Below, one piece after another: positions 16,474 to 25,908 of a stretch of DNA of 64,000 bases. The notes beneath the pieces were generated by a model that worked only from the letters and a program-made list of their open reading frames with translations, ran no database searches and was not told where the DNA came from. How positions within the stretch are numbered: position 1 is the first letter of the stretch; each line of letters begins with the position of its first letter. Source of the DNA: Pseudomonas frederiksbergensis (GTDB taxonomy: Bacteria > Pseudomonadota > Gammaproteobacteria > Pseudomonadales > Pseudomonadaceae). The stretch covers positions 558,001 to 622,000 of the forward strand of contig NZ_JQGJ02000002.1 of the NCBI RefSeq assembly GCF_000802155.2. Direction: 5' to 3'. Made by a program: the position numbers and the translations under genes.

Positions 16474-18339
16474 ATGCTTTCCGCTCACTCCAGGGCGCAT
16501 GTGGATTGCGTCAGCCGCGTGCTGAAGAACGCCACCCAACTGCCGCAATTGCCCGTGCCGGACCTGATCCTCGACTCCTGGCGCCGCTCCATGGAGCAAC
16601 ATCACCTGGACCCCGGCTCGCTGCAGGGGCCGCGAATCCTGTCCAACGACGTGCTCAAGCAATGTCGCGAGCGCTCGGAACTGTTCCTCAATATCGCCAG
16701 CGACGAAGTGGCACGCCTGCATGGCCGGGTGCGCGATGCCGACTATTGCGTGCTGTTGACCGATGCCCAAGGCCAGACCATCGACTATCGGGTGGAAACC
16801 ACTCTTCGCAACGACTGCCGCAAGGCCGGGCTGTACCTGGGCACATGTTGGTCGGAAGGTGAAGAAGGCACCTGCGGCGTGGCGGCGGTGCTCACGGCCA
16901 AGACGGCGGTGACGGTGCACAAGCGCGACCACTTCCGCGCGGCATTCATCGGCCTGACTTGCTCCGCCGCGCCGGTATTCGACCCCCAAGGCGAATTGCT
17001 CGGCGTGCTGGACGTCTCGGCGGTGCGCTCGCCGGATGACCGACGCTCCCAGCACCTGATCCGGCAAATGGTGGTTCAGAGCGCCCGGGAAATCGAACAG
17101 GCATTTTTCATGAGCAGTGCCCAGGGCTATTGGGTACTGCGGGCCCATCGCAACGCCGGCTACGTCGACAGCCAGCCGGATTTCCTCTTTGCCTGGGATG
17201 ACGACGGCTGCCTGCAAGCCCTGAACCCGGCGGCGCGCCAGTACCTGATGCAACGCTATGGCCAGCTGCCTCGCCACATCAGCCAGGTCTTCGACCCACA
17301 ATTGCTGCACCGCGCCCGGGACGAAAGCCTCTACCCCCTGGAAATGGACTTGCATGGCCGCTTGAGCGCGCCACGCCGCCGCGCCACATCGCGCCAGCGC
17401 GCCGCAATGACGCCGACCGAACTCGACCCACGCCTGGCTGACAGCCTGAACCTGGCGGTGCGCGTCAAGGACCGTAACCTGCCGGTGCTGATCCAGGGCG
17501 AGACCGGTTCCGGCAAGGAAGTCTTCGCCCGCCAGCTGCACCAGGCCAGCCAGCGCCGCGACCGACCTTTCGTGGCCTTGAACTGCGCGGCCATCCCCGA
17601 AAGCCTGATCGAGAGCGAATTGTTCGGCTATGTCGCCGGCGCCTTTACCGGCGCCTCGGCCAAGGGCATGCAAGGCCTGTTGCAGCAGGCCGACGGTGGC
17701 ACGCTGTTCCTCGATGAAATCGGTGACATGCCGCTGGCCTTGCAAACGCGCTTGTTGCGGGTGCTGGCAGAAGGCGAAGTGGCGCCGTTGGGGGCCTCAC
17801 GGCGCAAGGCCGTGGACATCCAGGTGATTTGCGCCACCCACCGCGACCTGGAAGCCCTGGTGGCGGCCGGCGAGTTTCGCGAGGATTTGTATTTCCGCCT
17901 TGGCGGTGCGCGCTTCCAGCTGCCGCCGCTGCGTGAGCGTACCGACCGGTTGGCGTTGATCAATCGCATCCTGGAGGAAGAGGTGGCGCTGTGCGGGGGG
18001 CCGGTGCAACTGAGCGGCGCGGCGCTGGAATGCCTGCTGGGGTATCACTGGCCGGGCAACGTCCGGCAACTGAGGCATGTGCTGCGCTATGCCTGCGCAG
18101 TCTGCGAAGCGAGCGTAATCCAGCTCGACCATTTACCGGAATCACTGCACGGCGAACAAACCACCGCGAACGCCGACGAACCCAGCGCCAGTCCGGAACG
18201 CCAGGCGCTGCTGGATGCCTTGGTGCGGCATCGCTGGAAACCCACCCCCACGGCCCGGGCGCTGGGTATTTCCCGGGCCACGCTGTACCGCCGGGTGCAT
18301 CAGCATGGGATCGAAATGCCCGGCAGGCGCCCCGGGTGA
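16474..18339 (+). CDS. acoR: Sigma-54-dependent acetoin operon activator AcoR
   Basis: This 621-residue enhancer-binding protein has three parts: an N-terminal GAF-type sensor (about 60-230), a central AAA+ domain (about 320-540) and a C-terminal Fis-type helix-turn-helix (ARALGISRATLYRRVHQHGI). The AAA+ domain carries Walker A GETGSGKE, the sigma-54 contact loop GAFTGA and Walker B TLFLDEIGDMP. The start at 16474 has GGAGG at 16464-16468. It is transcribed away from acoX and should activate that operon in response to acetoin or butanediol through the palindromes between them. Confidence 0.92.
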   Translation: MLSAHSRAHVDCVSRVLKNATQLPQLPVPDLILDSWRRSMEQHHLDPGSLQGPRILSNDVLKQCRERSELFLNIASDEVARLHGRVRDADYCVLLTDAQGQTIDYRVETTLRNDCRKAGLYLGTCWSEGEEGTCGVAAVLTAKTAVTVHKRDHFRAAFIGLTCSAAPVFDPQGELLGVLDVSAVRSPDDRRSQHLIRQMVVQSAREIEQAFFMSSAQGYWVLRAHRNAGYVDSQPDFLFAWDDDGCLQALNPAARQYLMQRYGQLPRHISQVFDPQLLHRARDESLYPLEMDLHGRLSAPRRRATSRQRAAMTPTELDPRLADSLNLAVRVKDRNLPVLIQGETGSGKEVFARQLHQASQRRDRPFVALNCAAIPESLIESELFGYVAGAFTGASAKGMQGLLQQADGGTLFLDEIGDMPLALQTRLLRVLAEGEVAPLGASRRKAVDIQVICATHRDLEALVAAGEFREDLYFRLGGARFQLPPLRERTDRLALINRILEEEVALCGGPVQLSGAALECLLGYHWPGNVRQLRHVLRYACAVCEASVIQLDHLPESLHGEQTTANADEPSASPERQALLDALVRHRWKPTPTARALGISRATLYRRVHQHGIEMPGRRPG

Positions 18340-18343
18340 GCGC

Positions 18344-18673
18344 TTATCGTCGCGCCAGCTCATGCCGCACGCATTGTTCGTAGTAGGTCTGCTTGACGGC
18401 GGCGGGCTTGAGCCGCGAGGCGCTGTTGTAGGTCTGTTCGGTGATGCCCAGGGCAGTCATGCGCATCCAGGGGCGAGGAAACTTGCGCACCTGCAGCTTC
18501 TTGCGTGCGCCATACAGGCTGACCCCGGACAGCTTCGACGCCTGGGCGCCCGCTGCGATGTCCGAACCCCAGCGACACACCGACTGCTGGTTTGCCGTCA
18601 GGGCCCGGGCCTGGGCTTCAAGCGAAACGGCGGCCATGAGCATGGCCGCCGCGATCCAGATAGAAACACGCAT
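18344..18673 (-). CDS. Small exported protein of unknown function
   Basis: This 109-residue protein has a signal peptide (MRVSIWIAAAMLMAAVSLEA, cut near QARA). The mature part has two cysteines, one in QQSVCRWGSDIAAGAQ and one in YEQCVRHEL, that could form a disulphide. It converges on acoR with only a few bases between. I recognise no named domain; similar secreted proteins occur widely in Pseudomonas. Confidence 0.65.
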   Translation of the reverse strand: MRVSIWIAAAMLMAAVSLEAQARALTANQQSVCRWGSDIAAGAQASKLSGVSLYGARKKLQVRKFPRPWMRMTALGITEQTYNSASRLKPAAVKQTYYEQCVRHELARR

Positions 18674-18757
18674 AGGTTTGTCGTCCAACTTTCTGAAATG
18701 AAAGAAGTTTGACTTCAACTTAATGAGCAAGGGGCCAGCACGATCAGGCAATTTTTT

Positions 18758-18784
18758 GTGGCGAGGGGATTATCCCCTCGCCAC
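18758..18784. repeat. Single REP hairpin
   Basis: GTGGCGAGGGGA-TTA-TCCCCTCGCCAC is a perfect 12-bp-arm hairpin of the same family as the REPIN arms. It lies just past the stop of the CcdA-thioredoxin gene. No T-tract follows on either strand, so it is a REP element and not an intrinsic terminator. Confidence 0.75.
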
Positions 18785-18788
18785 CAGA

Positions 18789-20000
18789 TTACTTACCGGC
18801 CTTCGCCTCCTGCAGCAATTGCTGGATCACCTGCTCCTGCTCGCCATAGCGCCCTTCGCCAAAGTGGCTGTAGCGTACCTGTCCCTTGGCATCGATGAAG
18901 TAATGGGCCGGCCAGTATTGGTTGTTGAAGGCGCGCCAGATTGCATACTGGTTGTCGATGGCCACCGGGTAGTGGATGTCGAGCTTGCGCACCTGCTCGC
19001 GCACGTTATTGATGATCTTCTCGTAACCGTACTCCGGGGTGTGCACGCCAATGACCACCAGCCCGTCCTTCTCGTATTTCTTCGCCCAATCGTTCACATA
19101 CGGCAGCGTGCGCTGGCAGTTGATGCAGTCGTAGGTCCAGAAATCCACCAGTACCACCTTGCCCCGCAACGATTCGCTGCTCAGCGGCGGCGAGTTGAGC
19201 CATTGCACTGCGCCGTCCAGCGCAGGCATTGCACCTTGGGCATCGAGCGTCGGCATGGTGCTCGCGCCCGCCTTGCTCACCACGTAGTCGATGGCCTTGG
19301 GCACATTCTCCAGCAGGCTTTTCTCCAGGCTGGCCGACTGTTGCGATGACGTCGCCGCCAATAACCGGTCATCCGCCCCAGTGCCGATTGCCACAGCCGC
19401 CAGCAAGACCAGCGTACCGGTGGCCCGACGCAGCCAGGCCGTGATCGGCAGCGAGGGTTTCAGCCGACCGATCAAGCCCCGACCGGCAAGGATCAACGTC
19501 CCCAGCGACAAGGCACTGCCCAGGCCGTAGGCGAGCAACAACAGGCTGGTCTGCGCACTGGCACCCTGCAGCATCGCCCCGGTCAGGATGACGCCGAGGA
19601 TCGGCCCGGCGCACGGTGCCCAGAGCAGCCCGGTGGCAATGCCGATCAGCACCGACGCGACAGGCCCGCCCATCCGCCCGGCACCGGCATCAAGACGATT
19701 GCCCAGGCTGACCAGGGGCCGGGCGAGCCAGGTACCGACCCGGCTGAACATCAACGACAAGGCGAACAGCACCATCACCACCAGGGCGACTTGCCGACCG
19801 ACGCTGCTGGCCCGTATGACCCACTCGCTGCTGGCAACCGCCAGGCTCGACACCAGGGCAAAGGTCAGCACCATGCCTCCCAGCGTCAATAACACCGAGC
19901 TGCGCGATTGATTGGCCCGGGCGAACAGGAACGGCACCACGGGAAGAATACAAGGGCTGAGGATCGTCAGGATCCCGCCGAGAAATGCGATCAGAAGCAT
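18789..20000 (-). CDS. CcdA/DsbD-type membrane protein fused to a thioredoxin-like domain
   Basis: This 403-residue fusion joins an N-terminal CcdA-like electron-transfer membrane domain to a C-terminal TlpA-like thioredoxin. The membrane domain (about residues 1-205, six helices) has cysteines in LSPCILPVVPF and WAPCAGPILG; the thioredoxin (about 255-400) has active site DCINCQ within WTYDCINCQRTLPYVND. The layout matches DipZ-like proteins, which pass reducing power from the cytoplasm to a periplasmic disulphide reductase. The CINC dipeptide differs from the usual CGPC/CxPC. The target proteins are unknown. Confidence 0.88.
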   Translation of the reverse strand: MLLIAFLGGILTILSPCILPVVPFLFARANQSRSSVLLTLGGMVLTFALVSSLAVASSEWVIRASSVGRQVALVVMVLFALSLMFSRVGTWLARPLVSLGNRLDAGAGRMGGPVASVLIGIATGLLWAPCAGPILGVILTGAMLQGASAQTSLLLLAYGLGSALSLGTLILAGRGLIGRLKPSLPITAWLRRATGTLVLLAAVAIGTGADDRLLAATSSQQSASLEKSLLENVPKAIDYVVSKAGASTMPTLDAQGAMPALDGAVQWLNSPPLSSESLRGKVVLVDFWTYDCINCQRTLPYVNDWAKKYEKDGLVVIGVHTPEYGYEKIINNVREQVRKLDIHYPVAIDNQYAIWRAFNNQYWPAHYFIDAKGQVRYSHFGEGRYGEQEQVIQQLLQEAKAGK

Positions 20001-20046
20001 GGCAACACCTCAAAATGGAATGAAGCACGAAAAAGTGCGGGCACCT

Positions 20047-20078
20047 TTGTGGCGAGGGAATTCATTCCCTCGCCACAA
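20047..20078. repeat. Single REP hairpin
   Basis: TTGTGGCGAGGGAAT-TC-ATTCCCTCGCCACAA is a perfect hairpin with 15-bp arms. It is a REP singlet between the CcdA-thioredoxin and DUF2790 genes. Confidence 0.75.
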
Positions 20079-20106
20079 CCGCGCATGCATGGCTGGCGTG
20101 GTGCTT

Positions 20107-20370
20107 TCAACTCTGGTTGGTGCAGTTATCGGAAAGCTTGCGGTAGTCCAGCGCCTGCTCATGACCCGCCGAATCCAGGTAGGTCATGTGCGCATTCACC
20201 ACGCCGCAGGCCGGCTGTGGGTCCTCACTCAGCGACAGCACCTTGCGCACATCCAGGTGAGTGCCATAGGTATAGGTTTGCGCCTGGACGTTGCTTTCGG
20301 CCCGGGCCGACAGGGTGCAGATGTTCAGTGCGGCGAACAGGCAGGCGGCGTAGATGGCTTTGGTGTTCAT
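20107..20370 (-). CDS. DUF2790 family small exported protein
   Basis: This 87-residue protein has a signal peptide ending SARA. The mature core, QAQTYTYGTHLDVRKVLSL then PACGVVNAHMTYLDSAGHEQ, is the DUF2790 family signature: a Pseudomonas family of short periplasmic proteins, many copies per genome, some of them metal-induced. It lies upstream of and divergent from the two-component pair at 20597, so it may be a target of that system; this is inference. Confidence 0.82.
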   Translation of the reverse strand: MNTKAIYAACLFAALNICTLSARAESNVQAQTYTYGTHLDVRKVLSLSEDPQPACGVVNAHMTYLDSAGHEQALDYRKLSDNCTNQS

Positions 20371-20596
20371 GGTGCGCTCCTCGATTCAATGGTTGTTTAT
20401 CGCTGAGGCCGGTTGGGTTGCCTCGATGGAAGCCATTGAATGCCACCCAGGTGTCGCGCCTGTATCGAGCCGGGGGGCTTTTTGCATCGCCGTGTATCCG
20501 CCGAGCGCCAGATACACTGCAATACAAACCGTCGCGAGCCAGGCCGGCTGGTGGCTGTAGACTGACCCACATCAAAACGCCAAGGGGCAGAACACC

Positions 20597-21337
20597 ATGG
20601 ATCATGTCGATCATGTGTTGATCGTGGATGACGATCGCGAGATCAGGGAACTGGTAGGCAACTACCTGAAAAAGAACGGCCTGCGCACCACGGTGGTCGC
20701 GGATGGCCGGCAAATGCGCGCTTTTCTGGAAACCACGCCGGTCGACCTGATCGTGCTGGACATCATGATGCCCGGCGACGATGGCCTGGTGTTGTGCCGG
20801 GAACTGCGCGCCGGCAAGCACAAGGCCACGCCGGTCTTGATGCTCACCGCTCGCAACGACGAGACCGACCGCATCATCGGCCTGGAAATGGGCGCCGACG
20901 ATTACCTGGTCAAGCCTTTCGCCGCCCGGGAGCTGCTGGCGCGGATCAACGCGGTGTTGCGGCGCACGCGCATGCTGCCACCCAACCTGGTGGTCACCGA
21001 GAGCGGGCGCCTCCTGGCATTCGGCCGCTGGAGGCTGGACACCACGGCTCGGCACCTGCTGGACAGCGACGGCACCATGGTGGCCTTGAGCGGCGCCGAA
21101 TACCGCCTCCTACGGGTGTTCCTCGACCATCCGCAGCGGGTGCTCAACCGCGACCAGCTGCTGAACCTGACCCAGGGCCGTGACGCCGACCTGTTCGACC
21201 GTTCCATCGACTTGCTGGTCAGTCGCCTGCGCCAACGCCTGTTGGACGACGCCCGCGAACCCGCGTACATCAAGACCGTTCGCAGCGAAGGCTATGTGTT
21301 TTCGCTGCCGGTGGAGATTCTCGAGGCTCCGGTATGA
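20597..21337 (+). CDS. OmpR-family response regulator
   Basis: This 246-residue protein has a receiver domain (acidic pocket IVDDDRE, phosphoacceptor Asp55 in IVLDIMMPG, Lys in YLVKPF). A winged-helix DNA-binding domain follows (about 145-240, ending YIKTVRSEGYVFSLP). The next gene's ATG overlaps this gene's stop (ATGA), fixing the pair. It probably regulates the downstream redox-membrane/ThDP-enzyme genes and perhaps DUF2790, judging only from proximity. Confidence 0.9.
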   Translation: MDHVDHVLIVDDDREIRELVGNYLKKNGLRTTVVADGRQMRAFLETTPVDLIVLDIMMPGDDGLVLCRELRAGKHKATPVLMLTARNDETDRIIGLEMGADDYLVKPFAARELLARINAVLRRTRMLPPNLVVTESGRLLAFGRWRLDTTARHLLDSDGTMVALSGAEYRLLRVFLDHPQRVLNRDQLLNLTQGRDADLFDRSIDLLVSRLRQRLLDDAREPAYIKTVRSEGYVFSLPVEILEAPV

Positions 21338-22650
21338 GACTGCCGCTGCGTTGGCCGCGCACCCTCGCCTCGCGGTTGTCGCTGATCTTCCTCATCGGCC
21401 TGATCCTGGCCCAAGGCTTGTCATTCGGCGTCCAGTACTACGAACGCTACGAGAGTGCGAAAAACACCATGCTTGGCAATCTGGAGACCGACGTCTCGAC
21501 GTCGGTGGCGATACTTGATCGCCTGCCGGCCGCGGAGCGCCCCGCGTGGCTGCCCAAGCTTGCGCGACGCAACTACGGCTACGTGCTCGACGAAGGCCAG
21601 CCAGGCACGCCGATGCTTCCCAACAACGCGCCGATATCGGTCAGCTCGATCCAGCAAGCCCTCGGCGAAACCTACACGCTGACCTACAACCAGATCCCGG
21701 GCCCGAAAATGCACTACCAGGCGCACCTGCGCCTCAAGGACGGCAACCCGCTGACCATCGATGTGCGCCCGGCCATGGCGCCGCTTTCGCCTTGGTTGCC
21801 GATGGTCTTGCTGGGGCAACTGGCGCTGCTGATCGGCTGTACCTGGCTGGCCGTGCGGATCGCCGTCAGCCCCCTCACCCGGCTGGCGCAGGCGGTGGAG
21901 ACCCTGGATCCCAACGCCCACGGTGTACGCCTGGACGAAAAAGGCCCGACCGAGGTTGTCCACGCGGCCAAGGCCTTCAACGCCATGCAGGACCGCATCG
22001 CTGTCTATCTAAAGGAGCGGATGCACCTCTTGGCCGCGATCTCCCATGATTTGCAGACCCCTATCACCCGCATGAAGCTACGGGCCGAATTCATGGACGA
22101 TGGCATCGAAAAGGACAAGCTTTACAGCGACCTGGGCGAAATGGAGCATCTGGTGCGCGAAGGCGTGGCCTACGCCCGCAGCATCCATGGCGCCACCGAA
22201 GCCAGTTGCCGGATCAGCCTGGATGCGTTTCTCGACAGCCTGGTGTTCGACTACCAGGACACCGGGCAAGACGTGCAACTGTCCGGCAAGAACGCCGCGA
22301 TCATCGATACACGCCCGCACGCGTTGCGTCGGGTGCTGGTCAACCTGGTGGACAACGCATTGAAGTTCGGCGGCTCGGCGCAGATCCAGGTCCAGCCTGC
22401 CGCCAACGGACAATTGGCGATCCAGGTGTTGGACCGAGGGCCCGGTATCAGCGAGCAGGAGCTGGCCGAAGTGCTCAAGCCGTTCTACCGGGTAGAAAGC
22501 TCGCGCAACCGGGAAACCGGCGGCACGGGCCTGGGCCTGGCGATCGCCCAGCAACTGGCGAACGCCATGGGCGGCGCGCTGACCTTGAGCAATCGCGAAG
22601 GCGGTGGCTTGTGCGCCGAGTTGCGATTGGGGTGCGATCCCCAGGCGTGA
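21334..22650 (+). CDS. EnvZ-like sensor histidine kinase
   Basis: This 438-residue kinase has an N-terminal TM (about 12-32), a periplasmic sensor of about 120 residues, a second TM (about 155-178) and a HAMP linker. The HisKA domain has His238 in AAISHDLQTPITRMK, and the ATPase domain has the N box VNLVDNALKF, G1 DRGPGIS and G2 GTGLGLAI. It is translationally coupled to the OmpR-type regulator upstream. The signal is unknown. Confidence 0.9.
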   Translation: MRLPLRWPRTLASRLSLIFLIGLILAQGLSFGVQYYERYESAKNTMLGNLETDVSTSVAILDRLPAAERPAWLPKLARRNYGYVLDEGQPGTPMLPNNAPISVSSIQQALGETYTLTYNQIPGPKMHYQAHLRLKDGNPLTIDVRPAMAPLSPWLPMVLLGQLALLIGCTWLAVRIAVSPLTRLAQAVETLDPNAHGVRLDEKGPTEVVHAAKAFNAMQDRIAVYLKERMHLLAAISHDLQTPITRMKLRAEFMDDGIEKDKLYSDLGEMEHLVREGVAYARSIHGATEASCRISLDAFLDSLVFDYQDTGQDVQLSGKNAAIIDTRPHALRRVLVNLVDNALKFGGSAQIQVQPAANGQLAIQVLDRGPGISEQELAEVLKPFYRVESSRNRETGGTGLGLAIAQQLANAMGGALTLSNREGGGLCAELRLGCDPQA

Positions 22651-22830
22651 AGTTGATAAAGACCCCGTGGGAGCGGTCAGGTTTGTATATCAGTGTGTCA
22701 ACCAGCACAGCGCATACACAAACTTGCACACCGCCCCCCTTCCGGACACACCCCGCTTACACCCATTTGAAAGACTCCTCATGTCCCCGGCCACCACGGC
22801 GCCGGGCCCCGATTTCCAAGGAGCTTTCCC

Positions 22831-23469
22831 ATGCCTACCGCCACCGCAACGCCGCCTGCTTTCCGCTACCAGGGTTGGTCGCTGTTCAACCTGATTGCCG
22901 CCCTGGTGCTGCTGATGACCGCGCTTATCCTGATCATCAACCCGGACCTGACCGAAGGCGTGCGCAGTGCCATTCGCGCCACCGCTCGCTCATCCTTCGT
23001 CCTCTTCCTGCTGGCCTTCACGGCCTCGGCGTTTGCCGTGCTGGTGCCCTCGCCCCTGAGCAAATCCCTGGTGCGCGAACGGCGCTTCATCGGGCTGGCC
23101 TTTGCCTTTTCCCATCTGGTCCACGCCTTGTTGATCTACTGGTACGGCCAGCTCAACACCGAGTTCTGGCCTGGCCGGACCACGCTTGGCAATGTGCCCG
23201 GCACCGTAGGCTACGTGTTCATCCTGCTGCTGGCCCTGACCTCATTCAAAAGCACTACGCGACTGATTGGCACCACCGCCTGGAAGCGCCTGCACACGAC
23301 CGGCATGTGGGTAGTGGCGGCGATCTTTGCCTACTCCAACTTCAAACGCATTCCCATGAGTGACTGGTACGTGCTGCCGTTCGGCCTGATCTGCGCCGCC
23401 ACGGCGATCCGCCTGGTGGGCAAGCTGGCCCAGGCCAACAAGCGCCAATCCTTGGCACGTGCGGCCTGA
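22831..23469 (+). CDS. Ferric-reductase-like membrane protein
   Basis: This 212-residue protein has about six hydrophobic helices. Histidines at helix ends ([15 protein letters not shown] and [12 protein letters not shown]) suggest bis-haem ligation of the ferric reductase-like (YedZ/MsrQ-type) transmembrane fold, but no FAD/NAD domain is attached. AAGGAGCTTTCCC precedes the ATG. It starts 180 bp after the sensor kinase and is followed closely by DoxX and the ThDP enzyme. An electron-transfer role is plausible but unproven. Confidence 0.65.
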   Translation: MPTATATPPAFRYQGWSLFNLIAALVLLMTALILIINPDLTEGVRSAIRATARSSFVLFLLAFTASAFAVLVPSPLSKSLVRERRFIGLAFAFSHLVHALLIYWYGQLNTEFWPGRTTLGNVPGTVGYVFILLLALTSFKSTTRLIGTTAWKRLHTTGMWVVAAIFAYSNFKRIPMSDWYVLPFGLICAATAIRLVGKLAQANKRQSLARAA

Positions 23470-23485
23470 GCGAAGGAGAACGATC

Positions 23486-24004
23486 ATGTACGCAACTGTC
23501 TCGAAAGCGTTGAACGGCCTGCACGTCAACCTCAATCACGCCGGATCGTGGCTCGCACCGCTGGGGCTGCGCCTGTTCCTCGCTTGGGAGTTCTTCGAAT
23601 CCGGCCTGGAGAAATGGAACGGCCAGAACTGGTTCGCCGAGATCCAGTCGGCCTTCCCCTTCCCGTTCAACCATGTGCCGGCCAGTTGGAACTGGGAATT
23701 GTCGATGTGGGCGGAGCTGATCTGCGCCCTCGCCCTGTTGATCGGCTTGGGCACACGGGCGTCGGCGCTGGTATTGATGGTCGTTACCGTGGTTGCCACT
23801 GCCGCCGTGCATTGGCCCGCCGACTGGTCGAGCCTGAGTGAGCTGGCCCAGGGGTACGCGATCACCAACAAGGGCTACGGGAACTTCAAGCTGCCGTTGA
23901 TCTACCTGATTGCGCTGCTGCCGTTGCTGTTGCAGGGAGCCGGCAAGTTGAGCGTGGATGCGCTGCTCAAGTCATTGCCCTGGACAAAAAAATCGAAACC
24001 TTGA
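23486..24004 (+). CDS. DoxX family membrane protein
   Basis: This 172-residue four-TM protein of the DoxX family carries the conserved start [21 protein letters not shown] and [20 protein letters not shown]. The ATG at 23486 has AAGGAGA at 23473-23479, 16 bp after the preceding gene. DoxX proteins are linked to thiosulfate oxidation in archaea and to oxidative-stress or sulfur-related membrane complexes in bacteria. Here it belongs to the cluster following the two-component pair. Confidence 0.85.
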   Translation: MYATVSKALNGLHVNLNHAGSWLAPLGLRLFLAWEFFESGLEKWNGQNWFAEIQSAFPFPFNHVPASWNWELSMWAELICALALLIGLGTRASALVLMVVTVVATAAVHWPADWSSLSELAQGYAITNKGYGNFKLPLIYLIALLPLLLQGAGKLSVDALLKSLPWTKKSKP

Positions 24005-24106
24005 AGGGCTTGCGTCGGTCCAGTCCTGTATGAGCCATGGCGCTGCGTACCGCTGCCACAGCGGTCGCGGCCCCCTCAAGACAGCCCATCAGGACGAGGA
24101 ACAGAC

Positions 24107-25906
24107 ATGAGCATGACCGTCGGCGATTTTCTGGTTGAACGCCTTTACGAATGGGGCGTTCGTCGCATCTACGGCTATCCGGGCGATGGCATCAATGGCG
24201 TGTTCGGGGCCTTGAACCGGGCCAAGGGAAAAATTCGCTTTATCCAGGCCCGGCATGAAGAAATGGCCGCGTTCATGGCCTGCGCCCATGCCAAGTTCAC
24301 CGGCGAGCTGGGGGTCTGTATCGCAACGTCTGGCCCTGGGGCGTCGCACCTGATTACCGGTCTGTATGACGCACGCATGGACCACATGCCGGTGCTGGCG
24401 ATCAGCGGCCAGCAGGCGCGCAACGCGTTGGGTGGGCATTATCAGCAAGAACTTGACCTTGTCAGCCTGTTCAAGGATGTTGCCGGCGCGTTCGTCCAGC
24501 AAGCCAGTGCCCCGGCCCAGGTCCGCCACCTGCTCGACCGCGCGGTACGCACGGCGGTGGGTGAACGTCGAGTGACTGCGTTGATCCTGCCCAACGACCT
24601 GCAGGACCTGGAATACACGCCACCGCCCCACAAGCATGGCACGCTGCATTCAGGTGTCGGCTACCGCAAACCCAAGGTCGTGCCCTACGAGGAAGATCTG
24701 CGCCGGGCCGCCGACGTGCTCAATGCCGGCAAGAAAGTCGCTATCCTGGTCGGCGCCGGAGCCCTGCACGCCACGGACGAAGTAATTGCCATCGCCGACA
24801 AACTCGGCGCCGGCGTCGCCAAGGCCCTGCTCGGCAAAGCAGCGGTGCCCGACGAGTTGCCATGGGTGACCGGCTCAATCGGGCTGCTGGGCACCGAGCC
24901 CAGCGACAATCTCATGGCCGGTTGCGACACCTTGCTGATGATCGGATCCGGCTTCCCCTATGCCGAATTCCTGCCCGGCGAAGGCCAGGCGCGTGGCGTG
25001 CAGATCGACCTTCAGCCAGACATGCTCAGCCTGCGCTATCCCATGGAAGTCAACCTGCAAGGCGACAGCGCCGACACCCTGCGGGCGTTGTTGCCGTTGA
25101 TCGAAGAAAAAACCGATCGGGCCTGGCGCGAAAAGATCGAACATTGGCGCGCGGACTGGGACAAGACCCTGGAAAAACGCGCCCTGGTATCGGCCAAGCC
25201 GATCAACCCGCAGCGCGTCACCTTCGAACTGTCGCCACGACTGCCGGACCGCGCCATCATCACCTGCGACTCCGGCTCCTGCGCCAACTGGTACGCACGG
25301 GACGTCCAGATCCGTCGCGGCATGATGTGTTCACTCTCCGGCGGCCTCGCCTCCATGGGCGCGGCCGTGCCCTACGCCATCGCCGCCAAGTTCTGCCACC
25401 CGGACCGACCGGTCATCGCGCTGGTGGGCGACGGCGCGATGCAGATGAATAACATGGCCGAGTTGATCACTGTCGCCAAATACTGGCGCACCTGGACCAA
25501 CATCACCTGGATCTGCGCGGTGTTCAACAACCAGGACCTGAACCAGGTGACCTGGGAGCAACGGGTCATGGAAGGCGACCCGAAATTCGAGGCGTCCCAG
25601 AACATACCCGACGTGCCCTACCATCTGTTCGCCGAGTCCATCGGCCTCAAGGGCATCCTCGTGGATCAGGAAAGCGACGTCGCCAGCGCCTGGGAACAGG
25701 CATTCGTCGCCGAACGCCCGGTGCTGATCGAGTTCCGCACCGACCCCGACGTTCCACCGCTGCCGCCGCATATCAAGCTGGAGCAGGCGAAGAAATTCGC
25801 ATCCACCCTGCTCCAGGGCGACCCGAACGAACGCGGCATCGTGGTCGAGACGGCCAAACAGGTGCTCGGTGCGTTACTGCCGGGGCATCGCAAGGACAAA
25901 GAATAA
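24107..25906 (+). CDS. ThDP-dependent enzyme, pyruvate oxidase/acetolactate synthase family
   Basis: This 599-residue protein has the three-domain POX/AHAS architecture. The pyrimidine-binding domain carries the catalytic glutamate in ARHEEMAAFMA, the central Rossmann domain has VAILVGAGALHA, and the C-terminal ThDP-diphosphate domain has GDGAMQMNNMAEL ending FNN. It resembles PoxB-like pyruvate oxidases more than biosynthetic acetolactate synthase, and no small regulatory subunit is nearby. The reaction (acetate formation, or another 2-oxo-acid decarboxylation) cannot be decided from sequence. It ends three bases before the DUF2238 gene. Confidence 0.85.
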   Translation: MSMTVGDFLVERLYEWGVRRIYGYPGDGINGVFGALNRAKGKIRFIQARHEEMAAFMACAHAKFTGELGVCIATSGPGASHLITGLYDARMDHMPVLAISGQQARNALGGHYQQELDLVSLFKDVAGAFVQQASAPAQVRHLLDRAVRTAVGERRVTALILPNDLQDLEYTPPPHKHGTLHSGVGYRKPKVVPYEEDLRRAADVLNAGKKVAILVGAGALHATDEVIAIADKLGAGVAKALLGKAAVPDELPWVTGSIGLLGTEPSDNLMAGCDTLLMIGSGFPYAEFLPGEGQARGVQIDLQPDMLSLRYPMEVNLQGDSADTLRALLPLIEEKTDRAWREKIEHWRADWDKTLEKRALVSAKPINPQRVTFELSPRLPDRAIITCDSGSCANWYARDVQIRRGMMCSLSGGLASMGAAVPYAIAAKFCHPDRPVIALVGDGAMQMNNMAELITVAKYWRTWTNITWICAVFNNQDLNQVTWEQRVMEGDPKFEASQNIPDVPYHLFAESIGLKGILVDQESDVASAWEQAFVAERPVLIEFRTDPDVPPLPPHIKLEQAKKFASTLLQGDPNERGIVVETAKQVLGALLPGHRKDKE

Positions 25907-25908
25907 AC

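Noticed and set aside
18758..18784. Hairpin as a rho-independent terminator of the CcdA-thioredoxin gene
   Set aside because: On the relevant strand the stem is followed by A residues; the T-run lies on the wrong side, so it is a REP element.
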